In this document: piece after piece, positions 10,690-22,537 of the stretch | How positions within the stretch are numbered: position 1 is the first letter of the stretch | How the letters are laid out: every line of letters begins with the position of its first letter | Source of the DNA: Dermanyssus gallinae | Lineage: Eukaryota; Arthropoda; Arachnida; Mesostigmata; Dermanyssidae | DNA length: 64,000 nucleotides | Assembly (NCBI GenBank): GCA_003439945.1 | Contig: QVRM01001001.1 | Span: 50,001 to 114,000, forward strand | Direction: 5' to 3' | Position numbers and translations under genes: made by a program | Notes under the pieces: generated by a model | Databases searched by the model: none | What the model was told of the DNA's origin: nothing | The model's input: the letters and a program-made list of their open reading frames with translations, nothing else

Positions 10690-12950
10690 GAGATTAGCCT
10701 TATCTCTCAGTTTCGTCAGTGATCTCTCCTTTTCCCCAATTATCGCCCGATCCGCAAATGTAGCTTGCGAAACCTTGCATGCTTTCTCGGAGTGCCTTCT
10801 TTACTTCTGCTTCTGCCAGTCTATCTCTGGTCGGCTGCAGTGCCTTGCAAACGGCTAGAGTGTGAAAGGCGTCGTTATCGACTTCTGTCTTGCAACGCAG
10901 GCAGGACGCCAAAGGTATCCGTATTCTATGCAGATATAATACGTCTGAAGATCGCCGTGACCTGTTAGAATTTGCGCCATGTCGTACGTCAGCTTTTCTT
11001 CAGGGCGCTCGTTCTATTTCTTGATTGAAGAGATGCCTGCCATCGAGCCTGCGTTTCTCTTCTGGCTTTTTCCTTTCCAAACAGTGGGCTATCCCAAAAT
11101 TGTTTGCGCTTGTCAGCCTTTAGGGCCCACGGGACAGTGTATAAAATCCAGCCAGCGTATTAACTGACCTGTGTGCCTGCGCAATCCTCAATTCAGGGGC
11201 ACGCTGCATTTTTCTTAGCAGGTCCCAGTTCCTCTGCATGGAAGTTGCATACGTGGCATAGGCTGGAACACCAAACAGAGCAGTGGACTCTGCGACCGAC
11301 ATAAGAAGTCTCCTCTTTGCTTCCTTTGGGCTGTAGATATTGAGCATCAGCCGTGCTATGTCGGCCGCGGCCATTGCTGCCCTTGTTACCGCCTGTTAAA
11401 TGTGAAAGTTGTCAATTATACACTGGTCTAGGTGGACTTTAAGGTATCTTGCTGTTTTCATAATCTTTATCTTGATGTCGTTCAACAATAGCCGAATGAG
11501 TAGGCAGTTTTTCCTGTCAATCAAAAAAATTGTTTTACGTTTGGCTAGGTCTAGCGTTAAGCCGTTAGTTTCCATCCAGACAGAAATCTTGGTAAGTGCT
11601 TCATTTGCCCGTAGCTCTTGTTCAGCTGCGGGCCTGGCCCTAACTATAACCGCAAGGTCATCAACGTACTTAAAGAGTTCAGTTTCAGAAGGAACGGTTT
11701 TAAGCCGAGCACTCCATCGTAGGCTAAGTTCCAGAGCAGCGGCCTTAGTATGGATGCTTGCGGAACCCCCGCAGTCATGGGGTACTCTTTGCTCTCGCAC
11801 GGCACTGCGCAGTACTCCAGATTTTCTGAGATCAACACGATTAGATGAGGTGGGACTTCCTTTTATCTAAGCGCTTCAATAATGGTTTTCCACGGAAGAC
11901 TTATAAAAGCGTTCTTGACGTCCAGCAGAACAGCCAAGAACAGGCGTTTGGTCTACACGGACACTAGAAATACCGTGGTCGAGCAAATAGCTTAGGCTTA
12001 AGAAACTACCTTGTATATAGCCGTGAGCACGGATCTGCGTCTTCTAAATTCGCATTCCGAAAGACGACTTTTTTGGCAACGTTTCTCATCTTTTTTTATC
12101 ATGGCCTTCACACCTTTCGCCAGGGTAAGGCAAATCGATCGGTAGGAGACGCCCCCTTAGGCATCAAAACGGCCTTAGCCTTCCTCCATGTCATTGACAA
12201 TTTGCTCTCGCTGATGATGCGATTAACAACGTTGGCAAGCGTGAGAGAAATTTCGTAAATTGTAATTTTATGGCTGCTGCTGATGATTGATTAATGCTGT
12301 CCGGGTCAGGGCTTTACCCATTTTAATTCTCTTTGCCGGCCAGAATTTCGGAGATGGTGAATGCTAGTGTACCTTCGCAGGTATTTCAAGTGCCTTAATG
12401 GCATCTCTGTTAAATTCCGGGAACGACGGTAAGAGTTGCCGTAATAACTTCTCCCTTTCTTCAGTCATTATCTCGTTCCTTTTACTGCTCCTTAGCTTCG
12501 ACTTCCCCAGGGGTCATTCTTAACTTCTTCTTAAAGATGATTTCTCCAACATTTTGCCTTGCTCTTACGAATTTCCTTTTGAGATGTGCTCTGCTTCTTT
12601 CGTTCTCCTCGAGTGCTTCTGTAACCATCTCCAGAAGTTCAGCTCTAGCTACGGTTTTTCCGATGGCGTCGCGCTGTGGAGTATTCGGCCAGCGTGTCAA
12701 CAATCTCCTTGTTCCACCAGTATTGAGGCCTAGGCAAGGCAGACGTCTTTGCCCCGGCTTACAACTTAGGGTTTGTAGCTCTTCTGTGGTTCTAGGTGGT
12801 CCGTTTGTTTTGAGCGTGTGTCTGATGTTGGCGGCTGACTTCTTATTGGCCAGAAATATACATTTTGGTGGTCTGACGAATGATTGCGGTGGGTTCACGC
12901 ATACGCATTGGTAATAATCTTGTGTGTCTAAAAAAATACACCCCGGCTTC
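10690..12950 (-). mobile_element. R1-like LINE, ORF2 linker through C-terminus, decayed
   Basis: In minus-strand order: YWWNKEIVDTLAEYSTARR and SKAKCWRNHL-EEVKNDPWG (endonuclease-RT linker, about 12450-12700); KYVDDLAVIV (catalytic YVDD, about 11660); AADIARLM and AESTALFGVPAYATYATSM (about 11150-11370); and CLRCKTEVDNDAFHTLAVC (C-terminal zinc knuckle, about 10860). Stops and frameshifts occur throughout. The RT N-terminal half between 11.85 and 12.4 kb is poorly preserved. Confidence 0.8.
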
Positions 12951-13059
12951 GCCTTGACCGCCAGTTAGTACGACCCCTTTCTCTCAAAGTAATACCACTC
13001 GGTATTACTTTGGCATTACTTCAAAACCACGGTAGAGGCGTACGTCACACAGATGTCAC

Positions 13060-13555
13060 GGTCAGGTTTTGATCCCCATGCTAATGTTCTGGAACTGACC
13101 ATATCCACCATTTGCGGCGTACACTAGGATAAGTCGCCGCCCTTGCAGTCTTACCACACCCCAAGGTCTGGTACCAGACTTTTGGTCCAGCTCCCTCTGG
13201 TTACCCCGGGGTACTACTTTTGCCCATTCCTCCTGCCAGGTCGCCATCGTGGCACATCTGGTCATGCTCAGGCCCAAATTTCCGTCTAGGAAGCGCTTGA
13301 TTCTCTCAATTATGAGCAGGTCCCATGACAGCTTCTTGGCTAAGAGCAGGAAGGCTTTGCCTAAACCGTCCGGTATGCGCGGCTTACCCTTATCGGCAGC
13401 GTCCGTTGGGCTGACCTTTGTGCTTTCCTACATTTTTGCCGCCGGAAGTGCCATGTTCGCCCGGACCGGGGCCCTGCACAGCGCAATAACAAACTCCTTT
13501 TGGCTTTCGACACTCCACCGGCCCTCAGCGAAATTATCCTACTCTAGATAGCGTT
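13060..13555 (-). mobile_element. R1-like LINE C-terminal fragment
   Basis: The minus strand reads EFVIALCRAPVRANMALP, GKAFLLLAKKLSWDLL and MATWQEEWAKVVPRGNQREL. This aligns with the post-RT region of the 34.7 and 5.2 kb copies. It is adjacent to, but a separate copy from, the 10.7-12.9 kb element, because the same protein region is present twice. Confidence 0.7.
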
Positions 13556-14100
13556 TGGTGGTGAAAGTGGTAACATTGTGAGAACTATCTCTAGCCTCCT
13601 CGGTCTAGGCGCAGTGCAACTCTGTTGCACTCTGTTGATGCTGCCTCTGTTGTTTAGTCAGGTTATTATCATGAACAAAGCTGGTGCATGGCCTCGACAA
13701 CGTGTAGAATCAACTGACTTCGGCGAATACTAATTTGATAGAGCAGTGTTTTATACTTTATATAAAACAAAAACGTTTTGTGCCTTTCAATTGACGAGAC
13801 CGTTAAATATACTTACTGTTAGAGTTCCTGCCAATTGTGTATGTGGCCAATCAAATAATTAATAGTCAACTGGAGGAAGATATTACAGATCAAGAAATAA
13901 ATTGAATATTTAGAGATATTTATGTTACGTCACCTTTGGAATGAGATCGCTTGCGACAGTCGTCATGGGTAACCAAAATACGTTGTACATTCACTGAAAC
14001 TCGATTTCAATAATGTATACAACTTTATCGCTCAACACATCAGGAAAAAATGACACGCCCGTTTTACGGTAAGTAGGAAACTTCTAATGGTGGTTAAGGC
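13556..14100. other. No gene seen
   Basis: AT-rich spacer between LINE fragments without recognised motifs. Confidence 0.5.
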
Positions 14101-17000
14101 TTAAGAAGATAGAGCCACGCTACTGTCGCTTCAGGAGTTGGCCAACATAAAGGTGTTCTCGAGGATCAATGCAGGGCGATCCACAGTGAAGGGTAAAATC
14201 TTAGGTGTGCATCCCTCAATATCGGAGGCCACAATATAGGCTGCCCTGTAGCTTTTAGGGGGTTTCCAAAGCAATCAGGGCGTCGAAGCAATCAGGGCGA
14301 CAACTAAAGACGCAAAAACAAATACCGTATCGACCTCCGAATAACTTATTCTAACATTTGCAGGTGGAAATCTTCTAGCTGAGGTTCGGATAGGGTTGAA
14401 ACGGCACGGAGTCGTCTTATATCAGAAATGTATGTAATCTTTAAGGGGTTGCAGCATGGGCAATTCTGCAGCCAACTACAAACTTGCTAAACCGAGATGT
14501 GGAAGGATTGGCTCTACGAAGCACCGGAGTAGAAATAATTGCAAAGCCCAGGCTCAATACAGTCTGTGTTTTGGAAAATAAAGCCACCTGGGGTTCTGAA
14601 GCGCATGGAATTGTTACAAAGTTTGTCCCAAAATAGCATTGGGAAACGCTTGGATGCCCCGTTGGTACCACTCCACATACCCGTGGATCACATACAGGCA
14701 TCTGACAAAGACTGATGGGTGCCCCGTCAGCCATTTCACCTATGCTGCAACCCTGATATCTGAAGACGGTGTAGAACTTCAAGGGGTGGGGTGTTAGATC
14801 TGCTCGGGGACAATGCATACAAAAGGGTGTATACCCTAAGCGTGAGAGCAGTAAGTTATACGGATATTCTATAAATACTATGCGCTGGCATCGTCCGGGT
14901 AGGTCAAGCAGGGGGTATCCATTTTCGTTAAACCGACGGTGGGAAAAAATTTTGTGGAAATCGTAGCAGAGAATCTGATCGGAGTGATGTTATTTAAAGT
15001 AGAAGTAGTGACTATCGATGCGCAACCAGCGAAGACGGAGTTAACAGAAACGGTAATGGAGTGCCTCTTATTGCGGCGTTACACAAGACGGTTTTGGTGA
15101 ACATAAAAGAAGATTTTAATGCGATTAGACAGGATTGCCTTGGAAAGAAGGGTTGCCTTGCTAGGCTTACTAATAAAGGTCGAATGATGGGTAGTCAAAT
15201 GTATGCACAAATACATGCTAATACGGTTCGTCAATTATTAACCTACTTGCAACAGATATGAACAGAAAGGACATACAATTTACAGGTGACGACAATCGTT
15301 TGAGGAAAATGCGGGACTCAAAAAACATGTACTGATGGGCATCTTGGTGAAATATAGGAAGAATGTTCAAGAGCGAGGGAGGAGGGTCGGCTCCGGAAGG
15401 TTGAGGTTTAACGGCAATGTCCGTCTATTACAGGGACTTAACAGGGTACTCCTGGTGCTAGGGGGAATCTAGGTAGATTGTTACAAACGCAGTCTGGTAA
15501 AATCAATAAGTAATGTGATGGTAGAAGCGGAAGACCTTGGGTTAACGAGCGGTGCAGGACGGCCAAGCAGGGCAGTAAGTTAACGCGGCAATACGTAAAG
15601 ACCGGCGAAGAGGCCGTTGGCTTCGTTGGTTTAACGGCTGGCTAAGAAAAGCAGCGAAACGATGGTACTGGGAGAAGAAAGAGCGGGCAGCAACAAGGTA
15701 GGGTGAACAACGCTCACATACATGGCTGAGGTGGAATGGGAGGAGACAATGTTCAGTAAAGACGGGCAGGCTAGTTGAACATTTTAGGACGATGTTGATC
15801 GGGCCGAATACCGCCCTGAAAGCGCCGCTGGAATATTAAGCCCCTGGGATGAGACGACGGAGTAAGCAAGGATCTGAATAATGAGGGCAATCTCTCTCGA
15901 GGAAGCAATGGAAGCAATCGACAGAGCGCCACAAGGGAAAGGGCACAGAATGAATTTGATAAGGAATGAACACATAAAAGGTACCCTGGTTTTTGTGCCA
16001 TGCTGGCAAGGCCTATTTCATGAATGCTCAAACACTGGGTAAATTTCACATGCCTGGAGAAACGGGACCTCAATAATCATTCCCAAATGTAAAAGAGTAG
16101 ACACTGAACCAGAGGCATGGAGGGAAATAGCAATAGAAATCTGCGCGTACAAGATATTTTCAGGAATAATAACCAGGGGACTGGGGTCTTTCTTGGAGGA
16201 GAGAAAGGTGATGCTGGATACGCAGCAGATTTAGAACAAGAATATCAACTTACTCAGCAATTGAAGAGCTCTTCGAAGCAATCCGGCGTACGCTGTCCAA
16301 GTCGAAAAGTTGCCTATATGCTGTGTTTATGGATTTAAAGGCGGTGTTTAGCATAGCATTAAGGGATAAGATAGTTGAAAAGCTCGCAAAAACGGGAGTG
16401 CCGCAAGCAATGATCAACACCTGAAAACAAAGGACGGTGCTGATTGATAACGAAGTCGGCAGTCCGGGGGAGGTAACGCAAACCACAGGTAGCACGAGCA
16501 GGGCGATCGACTGAGTCCACTGCTGTTTTCCATACTTCTGAGTAGACAGACAGAGCGGATAAGGACGGGCTGAACCCGATAGTGGGCCAACATTTTACCG
16601 TACGCAGACGATGTGGGTATCTACAGTTGCAGCCTTTTCAGAAATAAACAAGGTATGGAACGACTAGTTACATTCATGAATGAGAAGGTCTTGAAGGTTA
16701 ACTGGGAAAAAGAGTTGCCAAGAAATTCCGATGGAGCAGCCGCCTGTCCAGGGTGACGTGATTCAAATTAGTAGAACTTTATAGAACATTGCAAAAATGT
16801 ACGCACCTAGGGCTCACCTTATCAACAAGCGGTAGCAGCTTTCGATCACACATCCAGATGAGGGCTAGGAAGACCACCGTCGCAGCTGCAGCAGTTAAAT
16901 GCCCACATATGCTTTCATTTCATGCAGCAGTCGCCCTATTCCGGAAATAGATAGCACCCATCGCCACCTATATCATTTCACTAATATAGGCTAAGGTGGA
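14100..17000 (+). mobile_element. Decayed LINE with zinc-knuckle ORF1 and reverse transcriptase
   Basis: ORF1 traces on the plus strand include LGVHPSISEATI, EVRIGLKRHGVVLYQKCM and CCHC-like knuckles (GNSAANYKLAKPRCGR, NCKAQAQYSLCFG) at 14210-14600. ORF2 traces are LFEAIRRTLSKSKSCLYAVF with MDLKAVFS (16270-16350), LPYADDVGIYSC-like bases in shifted frame (about 16595-16630), GMERLVTFMNEKVLKVNWEK and ALFRK-IAPIATYIISLI (about 16940). Every block is frame-shifted. A Pol fragment of this style is common in chelicerate genomes. Confidence 0.65.
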
Positions 17001-17680
17001 AGTGGACAGTGAGATTTTTCTTTTTAAATTGTTTTTTTTTCTGCGCTATCGAATACGCCCAGAAATATGGTGGTTCACGTGCTAGAAGGTGGCCCGCTGC
17101 ATCCACTGAAGGTGCCCACATCATCCTGCTGGTGGCAAAAACGATGGCATCTGAAGAACTCATGCGCCCTTAACCTTTATATGCGAAACTGGCCGGTTCG
17201 GTTCATAGCAGAACTAGCAAAACGCTAAACTGATGGCTTCGAACACTTTGATGTAACATAAACACATTTACCCAGCTCGTGTGTTAATAAAAGAAATAAA
17301 ATACATTGTACATAGCTACTGTCACCTGGTGTGCCTAAAAACTCAGACAACGTTGCTCGTTAAATACCATGCAATTAACTGCCTAGAAATTTCAAAACGT
17401 TCACTCTATTCGCTCTTTTGCTGAAGCTGTAAATAACGCGGTGCAAGTTACAACAAATATTGCATACAAACATATTAATTTGAGTAAAATAAATAATGAT
17501 GACGATTAATGACGATAAGTATTAGCATTCGTTTTTCAATTAGTGCAACTGTGAGGTGTGAACGTCTGCTAGACCTTTTTGTTTACTAGCTCTGTCCATA
17601 GCGCCCACAATGGAAACCGCGTTCCCTCTACAAACAGCAAAAGACATCATTTAACCCCAAAACTGTGCTTTGCGTCGATC
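17001..17680. other. No gene seen
   Basis: AT-rich sequence with no recognised motif. It may contain the eroded 3' part of the preceding LINE. Confidence 0.45.
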
Positions 17681-17689
17681 ATTTGTCAC

Positions 17690-17845
17690 CTCTTGAATGC
17701 GTGTGACTAAATCTCCGAGGAACAAGACAGTTAGCTCCCTCACGGATGGGTTCCCGGGGTCCTCACTGCAATAGGTGCGAAAATGTATTTTCAAGTTAGT
17801 TCAGAGCATTTACTCATTTTACGGCTCCGCACAACTGGCTCGACT
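17690..17845 (+). repeat. Dispersed repeat of unknown type, copy 1
   Basis: The stretch around GAAAATGTATTTTCAAGTTA and AGTTCAGAGCATTTACTCAT is similar to 47130-47260 (AAAATGTATCTCCGAGCTAG, AGTTCAGAATAGTTACTCAT). Both are on the plus strand. Origin is unknown; a LINE part is possible because KRPDG-type fragments are close to both copies. Confidence 0.5.
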
Positions 17846-17859
17846 GAGCTGTGAGACAA

Positions 17860-18060
17860 GTAGGATACGGTGTGTGAGGCTGCAAAGCTCACGGTAGGCA
17901 AGTCATCTGGCGTTTGGGCGAGGATGCGCTCAAACTGACAAAAGAGCTTGGGAAGAAGCTCTTTTGTCACGTACAGCGGAGCGAATATCTACCGCATTCC
18001 TCTGACAGTGGGTGTCGTTGGAACTACGGAGAGGCAACGCCAATATGATGCTGAGTGGTC
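17860..18060 (+). mobile_element. KRPDG-type LINE, 3' end fragment
   Basis: The segment with GGGTGTCGTTGGAACTACGG then AGAGGCAACGCCAATATGAT corresponds to the C-terminal LSLxxQRGNA block and aligns at the DNA level with 46885-46935. It is followed by AT-rich sequence and a (TTA)n tract. Confidence 0.6.
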
Positions 18061-18174
18061 ACCAAATATTATTGTAATTACTACATAATAGTTATTTAAG
18101 TAACTGTAATACCTGTGCATTATTTAATAATATTAATCCCTTAAATGTTGTTAGGAATAACCCTAAAAATGATT

Positions 18175-18181
18175 ATTATTA

Positions 18182-18227
<46 letters not shown>

Positions 18228-18228
18228 G
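18175..18228. repeat. (ATT)n microsatellite
   Basis: About seventeen ATT units. Confidence 0.95.
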
Positions 18229-18329
18229 TTTACTTTAATATTTTTATTTGTTATACCAAACATAATTATTCATTGTAATCAGTCACCAACAGTGGGAACA
18301 TGACAATTGGGTCTCTGCGAACGTGTGTA

Positions 18330-19105
18330 CATCTACGAAGGGTCTATCCAATGTAGGCCAACCATCTCTGGAGGGCTCCCCGGACCGCGTTGCCCCGTTG
18401 CACCTCCATCCAGCGACAGGCGCTGTCTGAGAAAATCGCCCGCTTGCCTATCACCGCTGGCTAGACCTAATTGCTTCTCGACCTTCTGTAGCAAACCGCG
18501 AATGGACGGGCTCGGCCAGCCAGTGTCTCGAAGGCAAGTGGGTAGAACCTGTACGAGTACCCGATGTACTTGCACTCTCTCACCTTGCCTGCCCCGGCGA
18601 GAGCTGAAGCAGATCCGGCTAGGGCCGAGCCAGCACTGACCATTGAAGGGGCTAATGAATCAGTAACTGTCGCGCCCTAACCAGCATGCAACCGTTCTCG
18701 AACGGGGTTAAGGTCAGACCGTCAGGTCTCTTCCCGCCTTTCCTGTCCTGTCTGACGTGTTCCAGGACGCACGGTAGGCCACTAGAGCGTAAGGCTCTGC
18801 TGAAGGTTTCGTTTAAGGCCTGGTGTCTGGCTCGCCTACCTGCGCTGACGATACAGGATAGTCCGTGGCGCCCATCCGGCAGGACGGCGTCTCCGCAGAC
18901 GCAGGTGTGAGCGTGTACAAGGTCCACCTCCAAACGAAGTCCGACGCGATTCTCACCGACTCGTTATCTACGAGCGTCCCTATCCGAGCACAGGGTATGG
19001 CGTGGAGCCATGCGCCCGCCCCTTTGGAGGAGACGGCGCGCAGCCTGGCCCTATCAGCGTCTGTGGCGCTTTCCGCGATGGGATTTTCAACCCTGTGCTC
19101 ATAAT
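18330..19105 (-). mobile_element. KRPDG-type LINE, C-terminal third
   Basis: Minus-strand order: RAVSSKGAGAWLHAIPCARI (about 19000), HAHTCVCGDAVLPDGRHGLS then C (18830-18900), ALNETFSRALRSSGLPCVLE, GKRPDGLTLTPF (about 18700), RECKYIGYSYRFYPLAFETL and QAGDFLRQRLSLD (about 18410). The C-x-CG, HGLSC and RPDG motifs are typical of a C-terminal domain of a non-LTR retrotransposon family common in arthropods; I do not assign a clade. GC content is higher than the surroundings. Confidence 0.75.
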
Positions 19106-19549
19106 AATATTAATAATAATAATAATAATAAATATTATTATTATTATTATTATTATTCTTGTTAGCCGTAGTAGCCGGAGTCTGAATCTGGTGGCGTGGC
19201 TATTTCAAATAGGGTGGATGGCTCGATCCAGAGAAACTCAAAACGAAGACTGTATTTCGAGAGTGATTAAATAAAAAAAGACTGAGAAAACAAAAGCGAG
19301 ATATAGCAAGCATGGCGATGACGGCAACTTGTTAGGACACAAGCAAAAACCAAAATCTGACTGGCACTTGTTTGAACCGGTTGGCGGTTTAACTCGGTGA
19401 GGCCGCTAACTGGGTGGCAGGGCTCGGTCGGTGGGTCAGCGAAGGGGGGCGCGAAGGGCGAACTCTGCCTCATCAAGGAAGGAGAAAAGTTGGCATGAGG
19501 TTGGTTGTCTACCACGTCGGGCAACGAACCGAGTGGTCACAGCTGCAGT
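19106..19549. other. (ATT)n tract and unassigned sequence
   Basis: An (AAT)n/(ATT)n tract lies at 19104-19160. The rest has no recognised motif. Confidence 0.6.
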
Positions 19550-20840
19550 TGTCATGGTCGGCCTTCTCTTCTTATCGGGGCCTGTCTGCATGATCATGGA
19601 GGTCACGAGGACCTGATTATGGCAGCACGGTCTCCTGGCGGCGGCAGAAACCGTTTTTGTTCATCTGCCCATCCTTCCCTCTACTGGTTGATTGTAGTGA
19701 GTGGCCTTGTAACCACCATATCGTTATTTTTGTTGTTGTTGTTGTTGGCGTCGTCGTCGTCGTCGTTGTTGTTGTCGTCGTTGTCGTCAACGTTATTTTT
19801 TTGTTGTTGACTTGTGACCATCGAATTGTTGTTATTATTTCCTTGTGATCATCGTAATGTCGTTGTCGTTGCTGCTGCTATTGTTGTTGTTGTCGTTTTT
19901 GTTGCTGGTGCAATTGTCTCTATTCTCAATGTTCGAGTCGTCAACATCAGTGCCCTCAATTGGTCGGCTGCGAGTTACGGGCAGATCGGGTATTGACGAC
20001 GCTTTCGGCGCGGATAGTGGTCTCGTCGACAACAGTTGCAACAATAACAACAACAACAACAACGACAACAACTGCAACAATAAGAACAACAACGACGACA
20101 ACAACAACAGTAACAACAACAGCAACCACAACAACAACAACAACGACAGCAACGACATCGCCGCCACGGTCACCAACGAAGGGTGGCGCGCCGGTGTTGT
20201 CGATGTTTTCATTTGTTGTGTCTGCACGTAGTGTTGTAGATCTGGCGCGGCGGCGACCGGACCGCGTTTTAGGGCCGTCGCCCTTTCGCCACCGCCACCA
20301 CCACCACCACCACCAGCTTTAGTAGTAGCAACAGCAGGCGCTGCCGCTGCTGCTGCCGCCGCACGGGTCTCGACTGTCTCTGGCCGGAGGGAGCCTCGGT
20401 CTGGTCCAGACTCCGAGCGAGCGAGCGAGCAAGCGAGCCAGCGGCCGAGAGCGACCCACTACGCCGCAGCAACAAGAGACACAAATGCAGTGGTCGTAGC
20501 AGCAGCAGTAGTAGTAGTATTATTATCGTGTCAACTCGGTCGGTCGAGTAGACTTTTCGCTCGATGACCGCAGCCCGATCGACGACAGTCTCATTGACGT
20601 TGACTGACTGACTAACAAACTGACTGACTGACTGACTAACTAACAGATCCGTGTGTCCGTCCGTTGAATCAGAACAAGAGACGGACGACTGCCCGATCTG
20701 TATCTGACCGAAAGAGTGCGCCTGTTGTGGTTGTCGTTGTCTGGCTGACCAAAATGACCCAGTGATCAAAGACACAGCGAACGCAGTCCAGACGACGACG
20801 ACGACGACGACGACGAACAGTGGTGAATGGTGAATAAAAG

Positions 20841-21000
20841 TGAACGCCCGTGTCGGCCCTCAACACCCGCCGTCATAACAGGATAACAGTGGGGTGTTGG
20901 TTTGTCGTCGTTGCCGCGGCCGCGACCGCGCCCCCGACGACGCCACCGCTACCCCCGAGGACTGTTCTTCGTCGCCGCAGTGACATTGACTGTCACTGCA
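20841..21000 (+). repeat. GC-rich block, copy 1 of a duplicated segment
   Basis: The stretch from GAACGCCCGTGTCGGC to the CGCAGTGACATTGACTG motif reappears in diverged form at 21922-22100, with the same order of sub-blocks (GCGCCCCCGACGACG, then CACCGCT, then CTTCG and GCAGTGACA). It is followed after about 30 bases by a consensus splice donor, so it may be part of a noncoding first exon. Confidence 0.6.
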
Positions 21001-21921
21001 TGTTCCCGGGACAGTCAGTACTGGCAGCAGTAAGTAACCGGATCGGAGCACGAATAACGCCAGTCATAGATAGGGAAAAGGAAGGAAGGGAGAGCCAGCC
21101 TGTCCGCCTCCTACTCGGCCAGGGTCATATCATACCCTCAGTCATTCACTTCATTCGTTCATGTTGTTCGCGCGGATAGATAGCACATTGATCGTAGGTG
21201 TTGCAGTTATTGTGGTAGTTAATAGCAGCCGCCGCAGCAGCAGCATTAGCAGTGGTTGTTAGTAGTAGAGGAACGGATTGGTTCTATTGCTTGGTGGTCG
21301 ATCGTTGGCATGTTCGCGAGAAGATTGGGGGGTGACGGAGAGCAGGCGAACGAGCAACGGGGGCAACGGGAAATCGACGAAGTTAGAGAACGAATACGAA
21401 AGACAATGCGAAGGGGGAGAGAGAGAGAGGGAAATAGAGAGAGAGAGGGAGGGAGAGAGAGAAAGAGGGCGGGGGAAGAGATAAACAAGGGGAGGGGGTA
21501 TATAGAGGAAGACTACGACAAACATCAACTACGCCGAGGTTGCAGCGACGGCATCCATGCTGGTAGCCCTGTTGTGAGTAAACTTCCCGCCGCTGCTGCA
21601 ACCCTGCAGCGGAGTTGGTGGTGTGGGGTGTCGTTGTTGTTTCTGTTGTTGTTGTTGTTGCAGCAGCAGTGGGGTACAGGTGCCATTTTCCTACTGCTAC
21701 CTTCTCGACTACTCTTGGACTACTCTCGCGGCCGTCATCTTCAGCGGCGATCGCGGAAGACGGCGACGATGGCGACGACCCCGCTAACAGCTTCAGCGAG
21801 ACGCTGCAAACACAGTGAGAACTTGACGGTGAAATCAGTCAAGTGCTGATGTTGACACTGTTGCTCGTGCGCTGCTCGAGATGGCGCCGCAGCTGTTCAG
21901 CGTGCCGGGCTAAGGAAAAGA

Positions 21922-22100
21922 ACGCCCGTATCGGCTTTCAACGGTCAGTCATAGGACGGAACAGTGGTTGTGGTTGCCGTTATCGCCGCCGCCCCCGACG
22001 ACGTCACCGTTGTGGCGCCCGTGGGCGTCTTTGCTGTCTTCGTCGTCGTCGTCGTCGTCGTCGTGGTCGACTCTTCGCAGTGACAGTGACTGACATTGCA
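21922..22100 (+). repeat. GC-rich block, copy 2 of a duplicated segment
   Basis: This is the second copy, about 1.08 kb downstream of the first. It differs by substitutions and by an expanded (GTC)n run near 22035-22075. It ends CGCAGTGACAGTGACTG then ACATTGCAG. I did not see the donor that follows copy 1. Confidence 0.6.
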
Positions 22101-22505
22101 GAGGTCTGCAGGCGGCCCGGCCAGACTGAACACAAGACCCATCGCGACGGGCTGACAGCGGTGTCTTCGATTGTATCTCTCATTTGTTTTTGCTCCGCCG
22201 ACAGGCCGCCGTTCTCCGCCTATAACAACTCCCACAGTCGGCAGAGCGACAGAGCGACAGGGAGAAAGAGTTTTACTGGCAGCAGCAGCAGCAGTGACAA
22301 CAGCTTCAGCTGTTGTTGGACTGACTAGCGTTTGTAAAAATAGCCGTCTCGTTTCCTCTGGCGACGGTTCCGCCTTTGCCGCCTTCACCGATAAGCAATT
22401 TCCAGCAGCAGCAGAGCGTAGCAAAGCAACACCTGTCAGTCTAGTAAGAGCGGCGAAGTGAAACAAAAGTCATTCTAGTCGAATGCAGATGGCTGCAAGT
22501 TGTTC

Positions 22506-22537
<32 letters not shown>

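Noticed and set aside
18175..18228. Tandem repeats considered as CRISPR-like arrays
   Set aside because: All tandem repeats are 1-3 base microsatellites without spacers; the genome is eukaryotic.
19505..20322. Overlapping ORFs with long Asn, Gln, Thr, Val or Leu runs
   Set aside because: Every frame of (CAA)n/(GTT)n/(GTC)n repeats is open, and no domain or conserved block appears in any of them.
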